Below, one piece after another: positions 11,147 to 33,970 of a stretch of DNA of 64,000 nucleotides. Source of the DNA: Moringa oleifera. Its lineage: Eukaryota > Streptophyta > Magnoliopsida > Brassicales > Moringaceae. The notes under the pieces were generated by a model. It was not told the DNA's origin. It did not search any database and saw only the letters and a program-made list of their open reading frames with translations. The stretch's first letter is position 1. Every line of letters starts with the position of its first letter. The stretch is taken from contig JAJFZO010000234.1 in NCBI GenBank assembly GCA_021397835.1, positions 171,501-235,500 on the forward strand, given 5' to 3'. A program made the translations under genes and the position numbers.

Positions 11147-14100
11147 CTATTTCATGGCCACGTATCTTTCCAGCTAACTAATGGGAAACCTTTCTTTTAT
11201 TACATGAATCCAATTTTCATTTCATGGGAAAAGCTATCTTTTTCTCAATAATATCTTTGTCATTTGATCCAATAGCGTTCTGTTAGATAAAAACAGATTT
11301 GATAAATATTGATAACTCTGGGATGGAGTATTAAAACGAAAAAATCCATTAGATAATGAACTATTTGTTCTAAGCCATCTTTGGCAATGAATCAATAATT
11401 CAAAATGCATTTCTTGTGTATTCTTAATAAACCAGCGTTTATATATAGATGTAAGAGTATCTATTTGGGAAGTAAGAAGCTCTTTTGACATCATTTCATT
11501 TGCAATGTGAAAACACAAAGACAAAGGGCTAATCTTTGAATAGGAAAAAGAGTGCATCCGCAGGGTGCCAAATGAATTGGCTTATTCGAAAAAAGCCTTG
11601 TTCTTTGGAAGATCCATCTCGTGTCTAATACTGCATGGTTCCACTTTTTAAGAACTCCGAATCATTTGCTTGAAGCTCATCCTTTTCATAATAAATGATT
11701 TGCTTGCCCCAAAATGACCTGGCCCAATAGGGAAATCCTAATTCATTAGGCCTTTTGATACAATCAAATAGAAAGCCCCAAGGGCACCATATTCTAATAG
11801 CCTAAACTATATGATTGAATAAATCCTCCTCTATTTTTTATGGTCGAGGACTCCTTTTCCTTCCCCTTCTTCAAACTCTTATTCATATTTTTCATAAAGA
11901 AATCTCTGATCAATGATAGAACAAGATCCGTTTTGCATCATATATAAAGGATTCCTTGGTTTGGACTTAAGAAGCAATGTGACTCGATCATTATCAAATC
12001 GATTGCAATCTTTTTCTGTCCGTGAGGATTCCACCAAAGCACCTTCTACTTCTAATAGGCCATGAACTAGATTAGAATCATTCTCAACGAATCCATAAGA
12101 AGTGATCCCATTTTTTTCATCGGGTCCAGATAGAGACCAAAAGTCTTGAGCGACCAATCTGGCAGAATAACTCAAAGATAAAAAAGTATCGTTAATTTCT
12201 TCATGCTCATTCCAAGTTTGAAGTACTATTTTTACAAATAAGAATCCCTTTCATTACATGATTTCTTCTTTATATAAATGGATATAGGATCTATGGGGCA
12301 TTTATGTAGAAGTACATTTTATGCAACAACCCTTCCTATCTGATAGAAAAAAGATCCCATGATCTTGAACCGATCCTACGTGGGATTGCAAATCCTAAGT
12401 TCTTCTATGAAGAGTATATCTAGTTGTATTGGTGTTTATAATTGATTTCTTCTATGTAATACTAATCAATAGGGCCTTATTGGTAAGCACTACAAGATCT
12501 CGTGCATGGGAACCTATTGTTATGGACTCGAATCCATTATTATGGAACAGTGCTTTCGTTATTGTGGAATAAGAAGCCTTCATATCTTAATGCATGTATT
12601 TAATTTATTTGGGGCTATTAGAGTGGGATCCACTTTTCGGGGAATATGAGTCGAAGCAATAACAAGAATATTTCTTGTGGAACATCCTTTACAATCCCTA
12701 GAAAGAGAGTTCATTAATAAATCGAGGGATAAGTAATTTGACTCATTCACATCCAGATCATGAATGTTTGGAATCCATATTATGCAAGGAGACATTGCTT
12801 TTACTAATTCAAATTAAAAGGTGATATAAAATCGATCTATTTTTGACATCATATCCATAGTTAGCGCATTCATCATAGTTAGTAGCTCCAGCTTCGTATC
12901 AAGTCCACGATCGATATCGTCACTATCATCAATATCGATATCATTAATAAAAAAACCTTTAGGCTTGTTATCTTGGAACTTGTTCAGAAATACTATAATC
13001 AAAGGAATATAGGAGTTTGTCGCTAGGTATTTAACCAAATAGGATCATCCAATTGCTATAGAACCTATCACTAAAATATCCCTAGAGGGGGATAAGGCTA
13101 AGTAGAGCGAAATTGGTTTTCCATGAGACGGGAAATGAAATCTATTAGCCCCACATGAAGTTTGTGAATAAGTTATTGTTTGATAATGAGTAAGGAATAT
13201 CCATCTTTTTACTAAATAGGATGTATCGAACTCATAATTCATTATATACTTTTTATGAATGTCAACTAATATCATAAGTAAATTGTTCTCGGTTGTTCAA
13301 TCATTTGATAACCAGAGTCATTCTTTGATAAATGACACTATGAGTTAAACTTAATAGAATTTGATCAATCTTTTTTTCCACTGTTAATGTGGAGAACTGA
13401 ACCAAGAATTCTCTTTCTTTATCATCAATCGAATCACTGTTCACGACCTAGGATTCTATTTTATCATTAGTCCAATCACCGCTCAAGTTTTTTCTTTTTC
13501 TTATCAATGAATAGATCTCTTTACTTGTATGACTTAGATGTCTCGTATTTCTCTTAAAAGTGATTCGATTGATGAGATTTAATATGATATTTGTGAGATC
13601 GATCATATCGATGAAATTGATATTCAAATATTTCTTCTTAGAACATATTGATTTGACCTTATAAGCGGGATCACCACCCCATAGCATGTTGTTCTAGAGC
13701 AACTAGAAAGAGATTCTTTAACCAGAAAGAATTTAGTTCAGATGTAGGATACCTATCTAAAAATTTTTGTAACTCAATCATGTATGATGAAATCATCAAA
13801 GATTTGATCCTTTTGAACTCTGTTTGTAACTCATTATAAGCTCGAGAAACAGAAAGAAGATGTGTACGAATGAGATATCTAGCAATAAGAAAAAGGAAAA
13901 GAATTGAATAGAGGAATTACTGAACATTTGGCAATCTTAGATGTGTCGATATTAATGGTAATGCATTATTTTGATGAATCATTTCTTCGAACAAGAGAAG
14001 ATTATGCAAACACTTAAAATCTCACTTATCAGATTCCATTGTGAAAACATAATTTTTTCTAAAGAATTCGCTATGATATATCTGATCCATTCATAATATC

Positions 14101-16063
14101 ATGAAAAATGGATACAAATTTTTCACTGCTACTTAGTATCGACAATAGGTCTAAAAAAGTGTCTAAAAATATCAAATTTAGATATTTATACCTTGTTGAA
14201 GTAAGGAACCATGGCATATATGTTTGGAATAGATTTCATTTTGAGAGAGTTAAAAAAGCACTATCTTGTTGAAAGGTTCTATCCATCTACCCTTTCTCAA
14301 CGCATTTCTTTAGATAAAGACTCCGTTTTTTCCTCCTTTTAGATGGTAAATATTTCTCAAAACATGGAGTGTGAATCAAACCCATGTTTGAATTGAAAAT
14401 GAGATATTGATGCAAGTTCTTCTCTTTTGAATCAGATAGATACATATCTGAAAGAGGTTGATAATAAGTTCTTTCAAAATTGACAGTTTGTCCCTCTATT
14501 AAAGGTTTTCCAGATATGTCTGCAATCGAATAAATAGCTCTATGAAATAATGGATCGGATCGAATTATAAAATGGAAAGATTTGTACAAGTTATACCTTT
14601 CATCACCACTTTGTGGAAAATCCTTAGATATGAATATGTTAGATACTTGTGACTCGATTGGTGAAGGTTAAATAGTATCTCTCTCTAAAAAAGCATGTTT
14701 TTTTACCATTACATAAAGAAAATATTTTATTGTGAATGAACAAGATATTAAGGAATTGTCCATACGTAAAATCATGATTATTGAAACGGGCCTTCTTGAC
14801 ATAAAAAAGGAATCTTTTGTTACAATAAAAGCAGAAGTGATGTGGATTATTCAAGAATCAAATTCAATTTGCTTTATAAAATGAAGATATAAATGAACTT
14901 CTAATAAATGATTTCACGGGATTCAACTAATTGTTTTGATCGTGGGATATCATTGAGAAATAGGAATTAGTATTATCGACCCTTGTTTACCAACCACACA
15001 TTGTCTAACCAAATCCAATTCTCTCTCAATATATTCCTCAAAAAATATAATTCATGCATATTCTTCCCCTAACTAACGAAGAAATCTTGGCGGAATTGCC
15101 ACATATGAAATTGAGCACAATTTTGCAAAGAGATAGCCCACTTGTTTCTCGATAATAGATGGGAAACATGCTCAATATCATTTGATTGAATAGTTGGCCT
15201 AGCTCCTTGTTGTTTGAAGAAACCTTGCACTTCAATTGGTATTTTTTCACGAAAAGCAAACATGAGATAACAAATCCCATCTTTCATTAAGATTTCAAAT
15301 AGCTGTCCTAAATTCAAGTTAATTATGTTTTGCCTCTTATTTGGAGAGAGACAATCAAATCATTCCCAATCATGGCCCTTGCGGATTGGATCATCCATAT
15401 AATATAAAAAAAGAACTCCAAATATTTGATATCTTTCTCTTTGAATGAGATATCAATTCCAGTGACGATTTCATTAGATATCTTACAACTAGATTCCTCT
15501 TTTTTTTCGATCTAGTTCCTCCACCACCACAAACTTCAATTAGTTTCAGGCATGATACACTTTTTAGCTATTGGAAGAACCCAAGTACTCTATTTCAGAT
15601 CTAGGAAACAACTTTCAGAGATCTTTTTTCCTTTTGGAAGATGCAGGAGCGAAACAATCAACCTATTGATATTGGAAGACACAAAAGATTATTCCAATGT
15701 TTCATTTCTGGGTCCAATGGAATTCATAGGTATAGGAAGAAGCTCTATCAAATAAAGATTTTTTCTTTCGACCATATTTCGATTATTAATACGATATATA
15801 AGGACCGCTACTACAAATAGCACTACACCCTTGATTATGAAATATCGATTGCTTGTTGAACCCTGTGAATTGCGTGAAAATAAGATACTCCAAATTCAAG
15901 GGTCCAAGAGTCTTATAAAATGTTCTTGGTGGAAAGAAATGTGAATAAAAGATCCCACTGAATTGCATTGGATCCATGAATCTAAGAAACAGTAAGAAAT
16001 CTTGATCTCTCTTAATATTTCTCTCAATTCAAAAATCCAAGATTTGAATTGATATCCTTTCAT
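11147..16063 (-). pseudogene. ycf2: ycf2 (arm A), internally deleted
   Basis: Start codon at 16061-16063 (ATGAAAGGATATCAATTC) and stop at 11147; 4.9 kb against about 6.8 kb normally. Recognisable pieces in order are the N-terminal [20 protein letters not shown] (15786-15977), [20 protein letters not shown] (15069-15317), [14 protein letters not shown] (14639-14854), [11 protein letters not shown] (14287-14589), the AAA-type ATPase region (12580-13687) and the C-terminal [13 protein letters not shown] (11234-11557). Near 14975 about 1.7 kb is missing through a TCGAT microhomology; 43 kb in arm B keeps that part. The P-loop-like motif is lost: near 13045 it reads AIG, stop, S. Ycf2 is linked to the plastid protein import motor. 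Confidence 0.94.
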
Positions 16064-16151
16064 TGATTCCTCCTAAATTGCATTGATTTATGCTAAAGAT
16101 TTCATTTCAATTGGAATTTGGTTATTTACCATGAATGAGGATCCCCGATAA

Positions 16152-16225
16152 GCATCCATGGCTGAATGGTTAAAGCACCCAACTCATAATTGACAAATTT
16201 GTAGGTTCAATTACTACTGGATGCA
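16152..16225 (+). tRNA. trnI-CAU: trnI-CAU, nearly intact plastid copy
   Basis: 74 bases beginning GCATCCATGGCTGAATGG and ending ACTGGATGCA; both acceptor strands pair. The anticodon loop CTCATAA carries CAU, which in plastids is modified to read AUA isoleucine. Changes are G/C to A/T in the variable region (TGACAAATTTG) and an A in the T stem (TTACTACTGG). It lies between ycf2 and rpl23 as usual. Confidence 0.93.
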
Positions 16226-16391
16226 TGCCAATGGGACCCCTCCAATAAGTCTATTGGAATTGACTCTATATCAACGAAATCTCATGATCTATACATAACG
16301 AATTAGTGTGGTATATCCATATCATAACATATGAATAGTAAGAACTAGCATTCTTATTAAGACTAGAACTCATAAGGAAGAAAATAGATTC

Positions 16392-16672
16392 ATGGATGAA
16401 ATTAAATATGTAGTATTTATAGACAAAAGTATTCGGTTATTGGGGAAAAATCAAAATACTTCTAATGTTGAATTAGGATCAACTAGGATAGAAATAAAGT
16501 ATTGGATCGAACTTTTCTTTGGTGTCAAGGTGATAGCTATGAATAGTCATCGACTCCTCGAAAAGAGTAGATGAATGGGAACTATTATGGGACATACAAT
16601 GCATTACAGACGTATGATCATTACGCTTTAACTGGGTTATTTTATTCCACCTCTTAGGAAAAAAAAACTTAA
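16392..16672 (+). pseudogene. rpl23: rpl23, large ribosomal subunit protein L23
   Basis: Starts [20 protein letters not shown], closely matching plastid L23, and ends at the TAA at 16670-16672; 281 bases against the usual 282. An AGA arginine codon has become TGA at 16572, and a base is missing in the A-run near 16660, which breaks the frame. L23 lines the peptide exit tunnel. It is followed after 18 bases by rpl2, the standard pair. Confidence 0.94.
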
Positions 16673-16690
16673 ATCAAAATACTAAATAGC

Positions 16691-18166
16691 ATGGCAATAC
16701 ATTTATACAAAACTTCTACCCTTAAGCATACACAATAGAGCCGTAGACAGTCAAGTGAATTCTAATCCACGACATAATTTGATCTATGGATAGCATCATT
16801 GTGGTAAAAGTTGTAATGCCAGAGGAATCATTATTGCAAGGCATAGAGAGGGAGGTCATAAGTGTCTATACAATAAAATTGATTTGTGATGAAATGAAAA
16901 AGACATATATGGTAGAATCGTAACCATAGAACACGACCCTAATCAAAATGCATACTTTTGTGTCATACACTATGGGGATGGTGAGAAGAGATATATTTTA
17001 CATCTTAGAGGGGCCATAATTGGAGGTCCAATTGTTTCTGATAAAAAAGTTCCTATGAAAATAGGAAATGCCCTACCTTTAAGTGCGGTTTGAACTATTG
17101 ATTTACATAATTGAAAGTAACCAATTAGGTTTACGATGAAACCTTAAAACTAGTCACAGATCCAATTTAAGTACCTCTACAGGATAGACCTTAATAAAAA
17201 ACTGTAAGAGTGACGGCATCAAGTGATTGAGTTCAGTAGTTTCTCATATAGAATTATTGACTCTAGAGATATAGTAATATGGAAAAGACAAAATTGTTTC
17301 AAGCACTTATAGGATCAGAAGCGCCCCTTGTGTCAAAAACAAGAAGAAGGGTTATTCATATTTCATTTGATGGTCAAAGGTGAATTGAAAGCTAAGTAGT
17401 GATAATTCTAAAGATTCTCTAGGGGAAAAATAGAGATGTCTCCTACATTACCCATAATATGTAGAAGTCTCGATGTAATTTCATAGAGTCATTCGGTCTG
17501 AATGCTACATGAAGAACATAAGCCAGATGACCGAACAGGAAGACCTAGGATGTAGAAGATCATAACATGAGTTATTCGGCAGATTTGGGTTCCTATATAT
17601 CCACTCGTGTGGTACTTCATTGTACGATATATATAAGATCCATCTGTATAGATATCATCATCTACATACAGAAAGTAGTATGCTTTGGAAGAAGCTTGTA
17701 TAGTTTAGGAATGGGTTTTGATTGATCAAAAAGAAGAATCCACTTCAACCGATATGCCCTTAGGCAGGGCCATACATAACATAGAAATCACACTGGGCAA
17801 AGGTGGACAATTAGCTAGAGTAGCGGGTGCTGTAATGAAACTGATTACAAAAGATGGAAAATCAGCCACATTAAAATTACCTTCTAGAGAGGTCCGTTTG
17901 ATATTCAAAAACTGCTTAGCAACAGTTGAACAAGCAGGGAATGTTGAGATGAACCAGAGAAGTTTGGCTAGAGATGGATCTAAATGTTGGCTAGGTAAGT
18001 GTCCTATAGTAAAAGGAGTAGTTATAAACCCTGTAGACCATCCCTATGGAGGTGGTGTAGGGAAGGCTCCAATTGGTAGAAAAAAACCCTCAACCTTTGG
18101 GGTTATCATGCACTTGGAAGAAGAAGTAGAAAAAGGAATAAATACAGTGATAATTTCTTTGATTAA
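16691..18166 (+). pseudogene. rpl2: rpl2 (arm A), large ribosomal subunit protein L2, two exons
   Basis: Exon 1 is 16691-17082 and exon 2 about 17749-18166, separated by a group II intron starting GTGCGG at 17083. Exon 1 holds in-frame stops, for example TAG for CAA-type codons near 16735. Exon 2 reads [25 protein letters not shown] and later the conserved [22 protein letters not shown] base lost near 18093 then shifts the frame, and the C-terminal RRRSK end is partly deleted. The long open frame at 17718-18308 is produced by this frameshift running into rps19. L2 is a peptidyl-transferase-centre protein. Confidence 0.94.
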
Positions 18167-18222
18167 CTATGAAAATAGAATTTCTTTCTTCATCTTTTTT
18201 TTAAAAAAAGAGTTGATTAACT

Positions 18223-18300
18223 GTGACACGTTCACAAAAAAAAATCTTTTTGTAGCAAATCATTTATTAAGAAAAATTGATAAGCTTAATACAAAAGTGA
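18223..18300 (+). pseudogene. rps19: rps19 5' fragment at the IR/LSC junction (arm A)
   Basis: Begins GTGACACGTTCAC, the usual GTG start of rps19, and runs through the [13 protein letters not shown] part before stopping. About 80 of 279 bases are present. A partial rps19 next to trnH is normal at the IRa-LSC boundary of many eudicots, so the truncation was probably present in the donor plastome. One A is missing in the early A-run. Confidence 0.85.
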
Positions 18301-18336
18301 AAATATAAGTTATTATAATTAGTTAATAGTTATTAT

Positions 18337-18411
18337 GGGCGAACGACGGGAATTGAACTCGCGCATGGTGGATTCATAATCCACTGCCTTGATCCACTTG
18401 GCTACATCCGC
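18337..18411 (-). tRNA. trnH-GUG: trnH (arm A), anticodon changed GUG to AUG
   Basis: 75 bases starting GCGGATGTAGCC on the minus strand, the first LSC gene next to the IR. Only two differences from the usual trnH stand out, but one is in the anticodon: the loop reads GATTATGAATC, giving ATG in place of GTG. The same change is seen in the arm B copy at 63611-63684. Stems are otherwise paired. Confidence 0.92.
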
Positions 18412-18738
18412 CTCTACTACTTTATCACTACTCTTTTTTTAATTTAAAAAATTACTTTACCAAACAAATGAAATGAAAAATGAAAAGAACTATAATTTCT
18501 ATACAAGAACAGACAGACAATTCCAACTTTTTTTAATGTATGTTAAATAATAACTTCATGAAAGATTAGTAAAAACTTTTTTCTAAAAAAAATAGTAAAT
18601 AACGAAAGTATAATACTAAAAAAAACTGATAATTTTCTTTCTTATTTTATTTTTTCTTATTTAATGTTTAATGTTGAAGTCAGAAAAACTTTATATTATA
18701 TATATATATATGTATATATAAACTACTAAATAACTAAA
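18412..18738. other. trnH-psbA spacer (arm A)
   Basis: AT-rich spacer containing an alternating TA run near 18694-18712. No gene is present. Confidence 0.75.
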
Positions 18739-18795
18739 TAAAGGAGCGATACCAACCTTCTTGATTAAAGAAGAAGTTGATTATTGCTCCATTAT
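18739..18795 (-). terminator. psbA 3' stem-loop (arm A)
   Basis: An inverted repeat pairs AAAGGAGCGATACCAACCTTC with GAAGTTGATTATTGCTCC across a short loop. It is the conserved 3' UTR hairpin of psbA mRNA, about 40 bases after the stop codon. The partner arm has the same hairpin at 63250-63306. Confidence 0.8.
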
Positions 18796-18833
18796 TTTCA
18801 AAAACGGGTCTATACTAAGATCAAACCAAAGTC

Positions 18834-19084
<251 letters not shown>

Positions 19085-19158
19085 TCACATATTCTTTATT
19101 TTTTTCGAACAAAAGATAGTAAAGTAAAAAAAAAATGTGAAAAAAATCAAAATGAAAA

Positions 19159-19230
19159 GCGTCCATTGTCTAATGGATAGGACAGAGGTCTTTTCAACCT
19201 TTGGTATAGTGTCAAATCCTATTGGACGTA
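19159..19230 (+). tRNA. trnR-UCU: trnR-UCU (arm A), anticodon changed
   Basis: 72 bases starting GCGTCCATTGTCTAATGG, upstream and on the opposite strand of atpA as expected. The anticodon arm reads GGTCTTTTCAACC where the family has GGTCTTCTAAACC, so the anticodon is TTT instead of TCT. The T loop is damaged (TAGTGTCAAATC) and the 3' end is GTA. It is not a plausible working tRNA. Confidence 0.9.
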
Positions 19231-19431
19231 ATTTATTTCCATATATATTTCTATGTTAAGAAAGAAATATTGAATGATTTGAATAAGAGATACTTATTTA
19301 TGTTATATTTACTTATGTTATATATGTTATATACTTATTTAATACTTAAAAACTTATATTATTATTAAATAAAATTGAAATTAATTAAATTAAAGAATAA
19401 AGATTAAGAATGATTAATTTCTCTTATTTAT

Positions 19432-20948
19432 TTATAATTGTTCCTGAAGTAGAAAACGTTCTATTTGTTCTTGAATAGCTTCTTTCAAAACAGCTTCTAC
19501 TTCCTCAGTGAATGTCTTGGTAGAGGATATGATTTCTTGGAACTGAGGTTTATTCATTTTTAAGTAAGTACGTAACTCAATAAGAAATTTCCTTACCTGC
19601 CCAAGTTCTAATGAATCAAGATAACCATTCGTTCCGATACAAATTGTCATCATCTGTTCTTCCACCGTGAGAGGGGCCGATTGGGATTGTTTGAGTAACT
19701 CACGTAATCGTTGACCTCTTGCCAATTGATTCTGAGTAGCTTTATCGAGATCAAACACAAATTGTGCAAAGGCTTCTAATTTGGCAAATTGAGCCAATTC
19801 CAATTTTAATTTGTCACCTACTTGTTTCATAGGTTTAATTTGAGTTGTAGATCCGACTCTAGAGACAAAAATACCTACATTAATAGCAAGTCTAATTCCA
19901 GCATTAAATAAATTGGTGGATAAGAATATTTTTCCATCTGTAATAGAAATTACATTAGTAGGATTATAAGCCAAAATGCCTCCCGACAGGTTCTCAACTA
20001 TTGGTAAAGCAGTCATAGTTCCTTCACCTAACTAAGAGCTTGATTTAGCGGCTCTTTCTAAAAGGCATGAATGCAAATAAAAAACATCTCCTAGATAAGC
20101 TTCACGACCAGATGGTCTTCATAATAGAATAGACATTTAGCGATAAGCCTGTACTTGTTTGGAAGGATCATCATAAATGATTAAAGTGTGTCGTTCACGA
20201 TACATAAAATATTCAGCCAAAATAACTCCTGTATAAAGGGTGAGATATTGTAATGTAACTAGAGAATCTGCCATTTTGGCTACCATAATACTGTATTCCA
20301 TCGCCTCTTTTTCCTGGAAAGTGGTCACTACTTGAGCGACAGAAGATGCTTTTTGACTAATAGCTATACAAACACATATTACATTTTGCCCTTGTTGATT
20401 AAGATTGTGGCTACTGTTGTTTTATCGATCTGTCTGTCTCCAATAATTAATTCTTGCTGCGCATGTCCTATAGGGATCATCGAATCAATAGCAATAAGTC
20501 CTGTTTGAAAAGGCTCATATACAGAATGTCTCAAAATAATACTTGGAGCGGAAGATTCAATTAACCAAGATTCAGAAGCTGAAATCTCACTTCGACCATT
20601 AGTAGGTTTAGCCAGGACATTTATTGCATGACCCAAATAAGCCTCACTCACTAGTATCTGAGCAATGTTTCCTCTTGCTTTGACAGAACTTCCCTCTTAT
20701 ATCATCAAATCATCACCCATTAACACAACACCAACATTATTCGATTCTAAATTCATTGTAATGCCTATTGTACCCTCTTCAAATTCTACAAATTCACCTG
20801 CCATTACTTCATCAAGACCATAAATATGAGCAATGTCGTCGCCTACTTGAAGTACGGTACCGGTATTTACAATCTTTACTTCTCTATTATATTGCTCAAT
20901 ACATTCACGGATAATATTACTAATTTCGTCAGCTTTAATGGTTACCAT
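19432..20948 (-). pseudogene. atpA: atpA (arm A), ATP synthase CF1 alpha subunit
   Basis: Start ATG at 20948 ([21 protein letters not shown]) and stop at 19432; 1517 bases against about 1524. Three open stretches cover most of AtpA: residues 1-83, the nucleotide-binding segment (20379-20651), and the C-terminal 190 residues (19432-20016, ending RFLLQEQL). The Walker A motif GDRQTGKT reads GDRQIDKT and is followed by a frameshift. AtpA is the non-catalytic subunit of the thylakoid ATP synthase. It lies downstream of atpF. Confidence 0.95.
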
Positions 20949-21009
20949 GAGTATTTCCTAATTCTTTTTTTGAAGCCAAAAAAATAATGCCCATAAAAAA
21001 AGTAAAGGA

Positions 21010-22285
21010 CTAATCAGTTTTTTCTTTCATCGCCCCAAACATACCAATATTAGCATTAATGGTACATAAATGTAACTCCTTACTCAAACAACTATCTAAA
21101 GTTCCTATAGCTCCTTGTCAAGCTTGTTAGAAAACCCGTTGTCGGACTTGATGAATCGCTCATTGTTGTTAAAAAAAAATCATTTCATTTTTGTAATTTT
21201 CTAATTGTTCCAAAGTCTTATAAGTTGAATTAATCAAATTCGATTTTTCTCATTCTATCTTAAAGTATCCATTCACTTGAAACTGATCTGCCTCTATTTT
21301 TACTTTGTGTAAGTGAGCTCGGGCTTTTTCTAACTGTGTAATGGCCCCACCATGTGAAGCTCTTATGAATTACAAATAGTATTCAAGATCCTTCGTTTTT
21401 GATTATCTAATAAATCACTTAATGAAAGTGGATTATTTTTACATTCATTTCAAAAAATTCCACAATCCTTTCTTAAAAAACCAAACACAAATCTTTCAAT
21501 TCGTTTGGCTCTCACGCTCAATTACTTTAATCACTTGTACTTATGGGGGTTAATTCACATATCCATTTTTTTTTCTTTTAGTGTAATGAGCCTATCCTTT
21601 CCCTCTCTTCTCTATTCATATTCAAAAAAAAGATATCGAGGATGATCACCAATCTAAGACTAGAATATTCGGAGGATTCTTCTAATCAACCAAAAATATA
21701 TAATTGTCAGCAAAGTTGTTTCTTTTTTTTTTTCAAATCCAAAGAATTCTTCTTACTTTATACGTAGGTCATCAATTCAACATTAGAAAAAAGGTTTTGA
21801 AATACCCATTTTTCCATTTCTAGTAAAAATAAAGGGCTTAAATTATTTTGTCAACATCAATGTTTTATATATAAAAAAAATACTAACTATTCATTTTGAA
21901 AATATTTCTATTTTAACTATAGTAGTAGAAAGAGTACCGTGCTGCATCTGCACTTCAAAGGGTTTAGCTTTAACCATGTTAATGATCCCAGATTTTTGGT
22001 TGATAGAAATTCAAAGTAAAGTAGATTTACCAATGAATCATAAAATGCTATGGTTCTTAAATATGATTTTTAAAATTTATTCAAAAGTAATTTGCAGGAT
22101 CGTGCACCTCTTAGTTTTAAAGTGCAACTGGGTGGATCCAACCTATTTTTGAAATAAATAACTCGCACACACTCCCTTTCCAAGAAAGATCAATACACCA
22201 AGCACTACTCTTAGATATATTGGATTTGTTACTAAAATATCGGTATTAAACCCAAGGCAAGGAAAGAATCGGTTACATTTTTCAT
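21010..22285 (-). pseudogene. atpF: atpF (arm A), ATP synthase CF0 subunit I, two exons
   Basis: Exon 1 is 22169-22285 (MKNVTDSF start), then an intron starting GTGCGAGT (21422-22168), then exon 2 at 21010-21421, ending [17 protein letters not shown] and TAG. Exon 1 is 117 bases, not the usual 145: a 28-base piece between two GGGT words is missing, which breaks the frame. Arm B has the same gap. Exon 2 carries stops and indels in A/T runs. Subunit b/I is the peripheral stalk of the ATP synthase. Confidence 0.93.
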
Positions 22286-22755
22286 ATAATCTCCTAAAAA
22301 AAAAGAATAGAGTTTTTTTTTTTGGTTATATCGCTTGTTTTTTCTGTTTCTATTCTATATATTTTTATATTTTGTAATATTTTTATTTAAAAATTTATTA
22401 ATTATTTAATATAAATTGAATAACTAAATTCAATTTACCTATTTTTAAATAGGGCCAAAAATCTATTCTATTTAGAAATGTATTTTTGTATTGAAAATTA
22501 TCAACAATGATAATACGTATTAGAATTTAGTTAGAATTTGGAACCAAGTCTCATGTAAATTTCAAAATACCTCTTTTCTGTTTTGCAACACTCCTTAAAA
22601 AAGATTTCCTTTGGACTAAGAATAAGATGGGGAAGGAAGAAAGCGAGTCAAATTAGTCCTTAAATTAGTCCTTCCAATGGATTATTGTCCCAACGAATAA
22701 ATAGTTGTAGGAGTGAAATCTTGATATAATTCGAAAAAGCAAGGGGTAGGTCCCG
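22286..22755. other. atpH-atpF spacer ending at a deletion joint
   Basis: AT-rich spacer upstream of atpF that matches 50640-51124 in reverse. At about 22755 it stops abruptly where atpH should begin and joins the rpoC2 3' end, so atpH, atpI and rps2 are missing from arm A. Confidence 0.8.
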
Positions 22756-26745
<3,990 letters not shown>

Positions 26746-26915
26746 ATTCACTTGAGTGGGATTCGATAATGAGTTTGAGTCAATGATTGGAAAACTTTCT
26801 TTTCTTGATCTTGATTCCCATAGAATTTTAGGTCAAGAATTATGGCCCTAGTTAAATCAGAGAGACCCGCATTCACACCGATGTTATAGAATTATTTAGC
26901 TTAGATGCCATATGA

Positions 26916-29696
<2,781 letters not shown>

Positions 29697-29722
29697 AGAA
29701 GAAAAATTCTGATTCATTTTGA

Positions 29723-32891
<3,169 letters not shown>

Positions 32892-33023
32892 TCTTTTTTA
32901 ATTTCTTATTTATCGAAAAATCCCATTTCTCATTCTTTATCGAATCATATAAATATGATTCAATCTAGCAATAATGGAATTTATATTCTGTTTACTAAAT
33001 CACATGAAAATTTACCCAACTCC

Positions 33024-33057
<34 letters not shown>

Positions 33058-33970
33058 GTAATGTACGAAATACGTAGAAACAGAGGAATGAAGATTATAC
33101 TCAGATTGGAATTTATAAGAGAAAGATACAAACGAAAAAGAGTTGATAAATGCCACTTAGACTCATGGAGTTTTGTATAGAATATCAGAAAAAGTAATTC
33201 AATTTCTACCATTATTATGATATTACATATTCCAATCTGATTGGATACAGAAAAATAAGTGTATTCATGATTTGATCTGTTTACAAAGATAAAGACATAA
33301 TAATCAAAAACAATAAATATAAAGTTGATTTTTCTAGCAGTAGGCTTTTTCGTGTATTCTATTGTTCAAAAATGATTTGCAGAGAAGAGAAATCCTTTTA
33401 CCTATTCTATTTTTTTGGTAGAATTTTTAGAATATCATTTAAGTGCGTAAGAAAGCTTGTTTTTTTTTATTAAAATAAAATGTGCAGATATATACATTTA
33501 TCTTTTTTCCTTTATTGCATTATAGTTCTATTCGAGACAGCACATGCCATGCTCTATCAAAAATTCTGTTTTCTCTTCAATCTATTCAATGCAAAATTGA
33601 AGCACGGTAATTTCTTGATAATTTCCTATAGTTGTCTTATACAGATAAAATACTCCATTAGATAGCTATAGTTATATACCAACTTCTGCTCTTGGGTTTA
33701 CATATACTCATAATTGCTATTATAATTGAAATTAAGAAGGATTTTTTAATTTTTATTAAAAATTGAAAAAAATTAATACTGATTAATTATATATCCATTT
33801 TGATTTTCTTATATCATTATAGAAAGGCAATTTGAAATTTAAATCCAAGAATGGTTCATAAATTTACAGTCAATCATTAATGGTTCCAATTTGTCTTGAA
33901 TTTTGGCTTTTATGATTGAAAATCCACATTTTGTTTTTTAATAGAAGGTTTATCTAGTTTGTATCGTTTT
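32892..33970. other. rpoB-trnC spacer with TA microsatellite
   Basis: About 1.1 kb without a gene. A run of alternating TA (about 33022-33058, interrupted by TG) creates short nonsense frames with IYIYIY translations on both strands. The rest is ordinary AT-rich plastid spacer. Confidence 0.75.

Noticed and set aside
15552..15755. Plus-strand open frame near the ycf2 start
   Set aside because: It is the antisense of the ycf2 N-terminal coding region.
17718..18308. 196-codon frame as an intact gene
   Set aside because: It is rpl2 exon 2 that shifts frame at about 18093 and reads on out of frame through the spacer into rps19.
33012..33212. Open frames with IYIYIY runs
   Set aside because: Produced by the TA microsatellite in the rpoB-trnC spacer.
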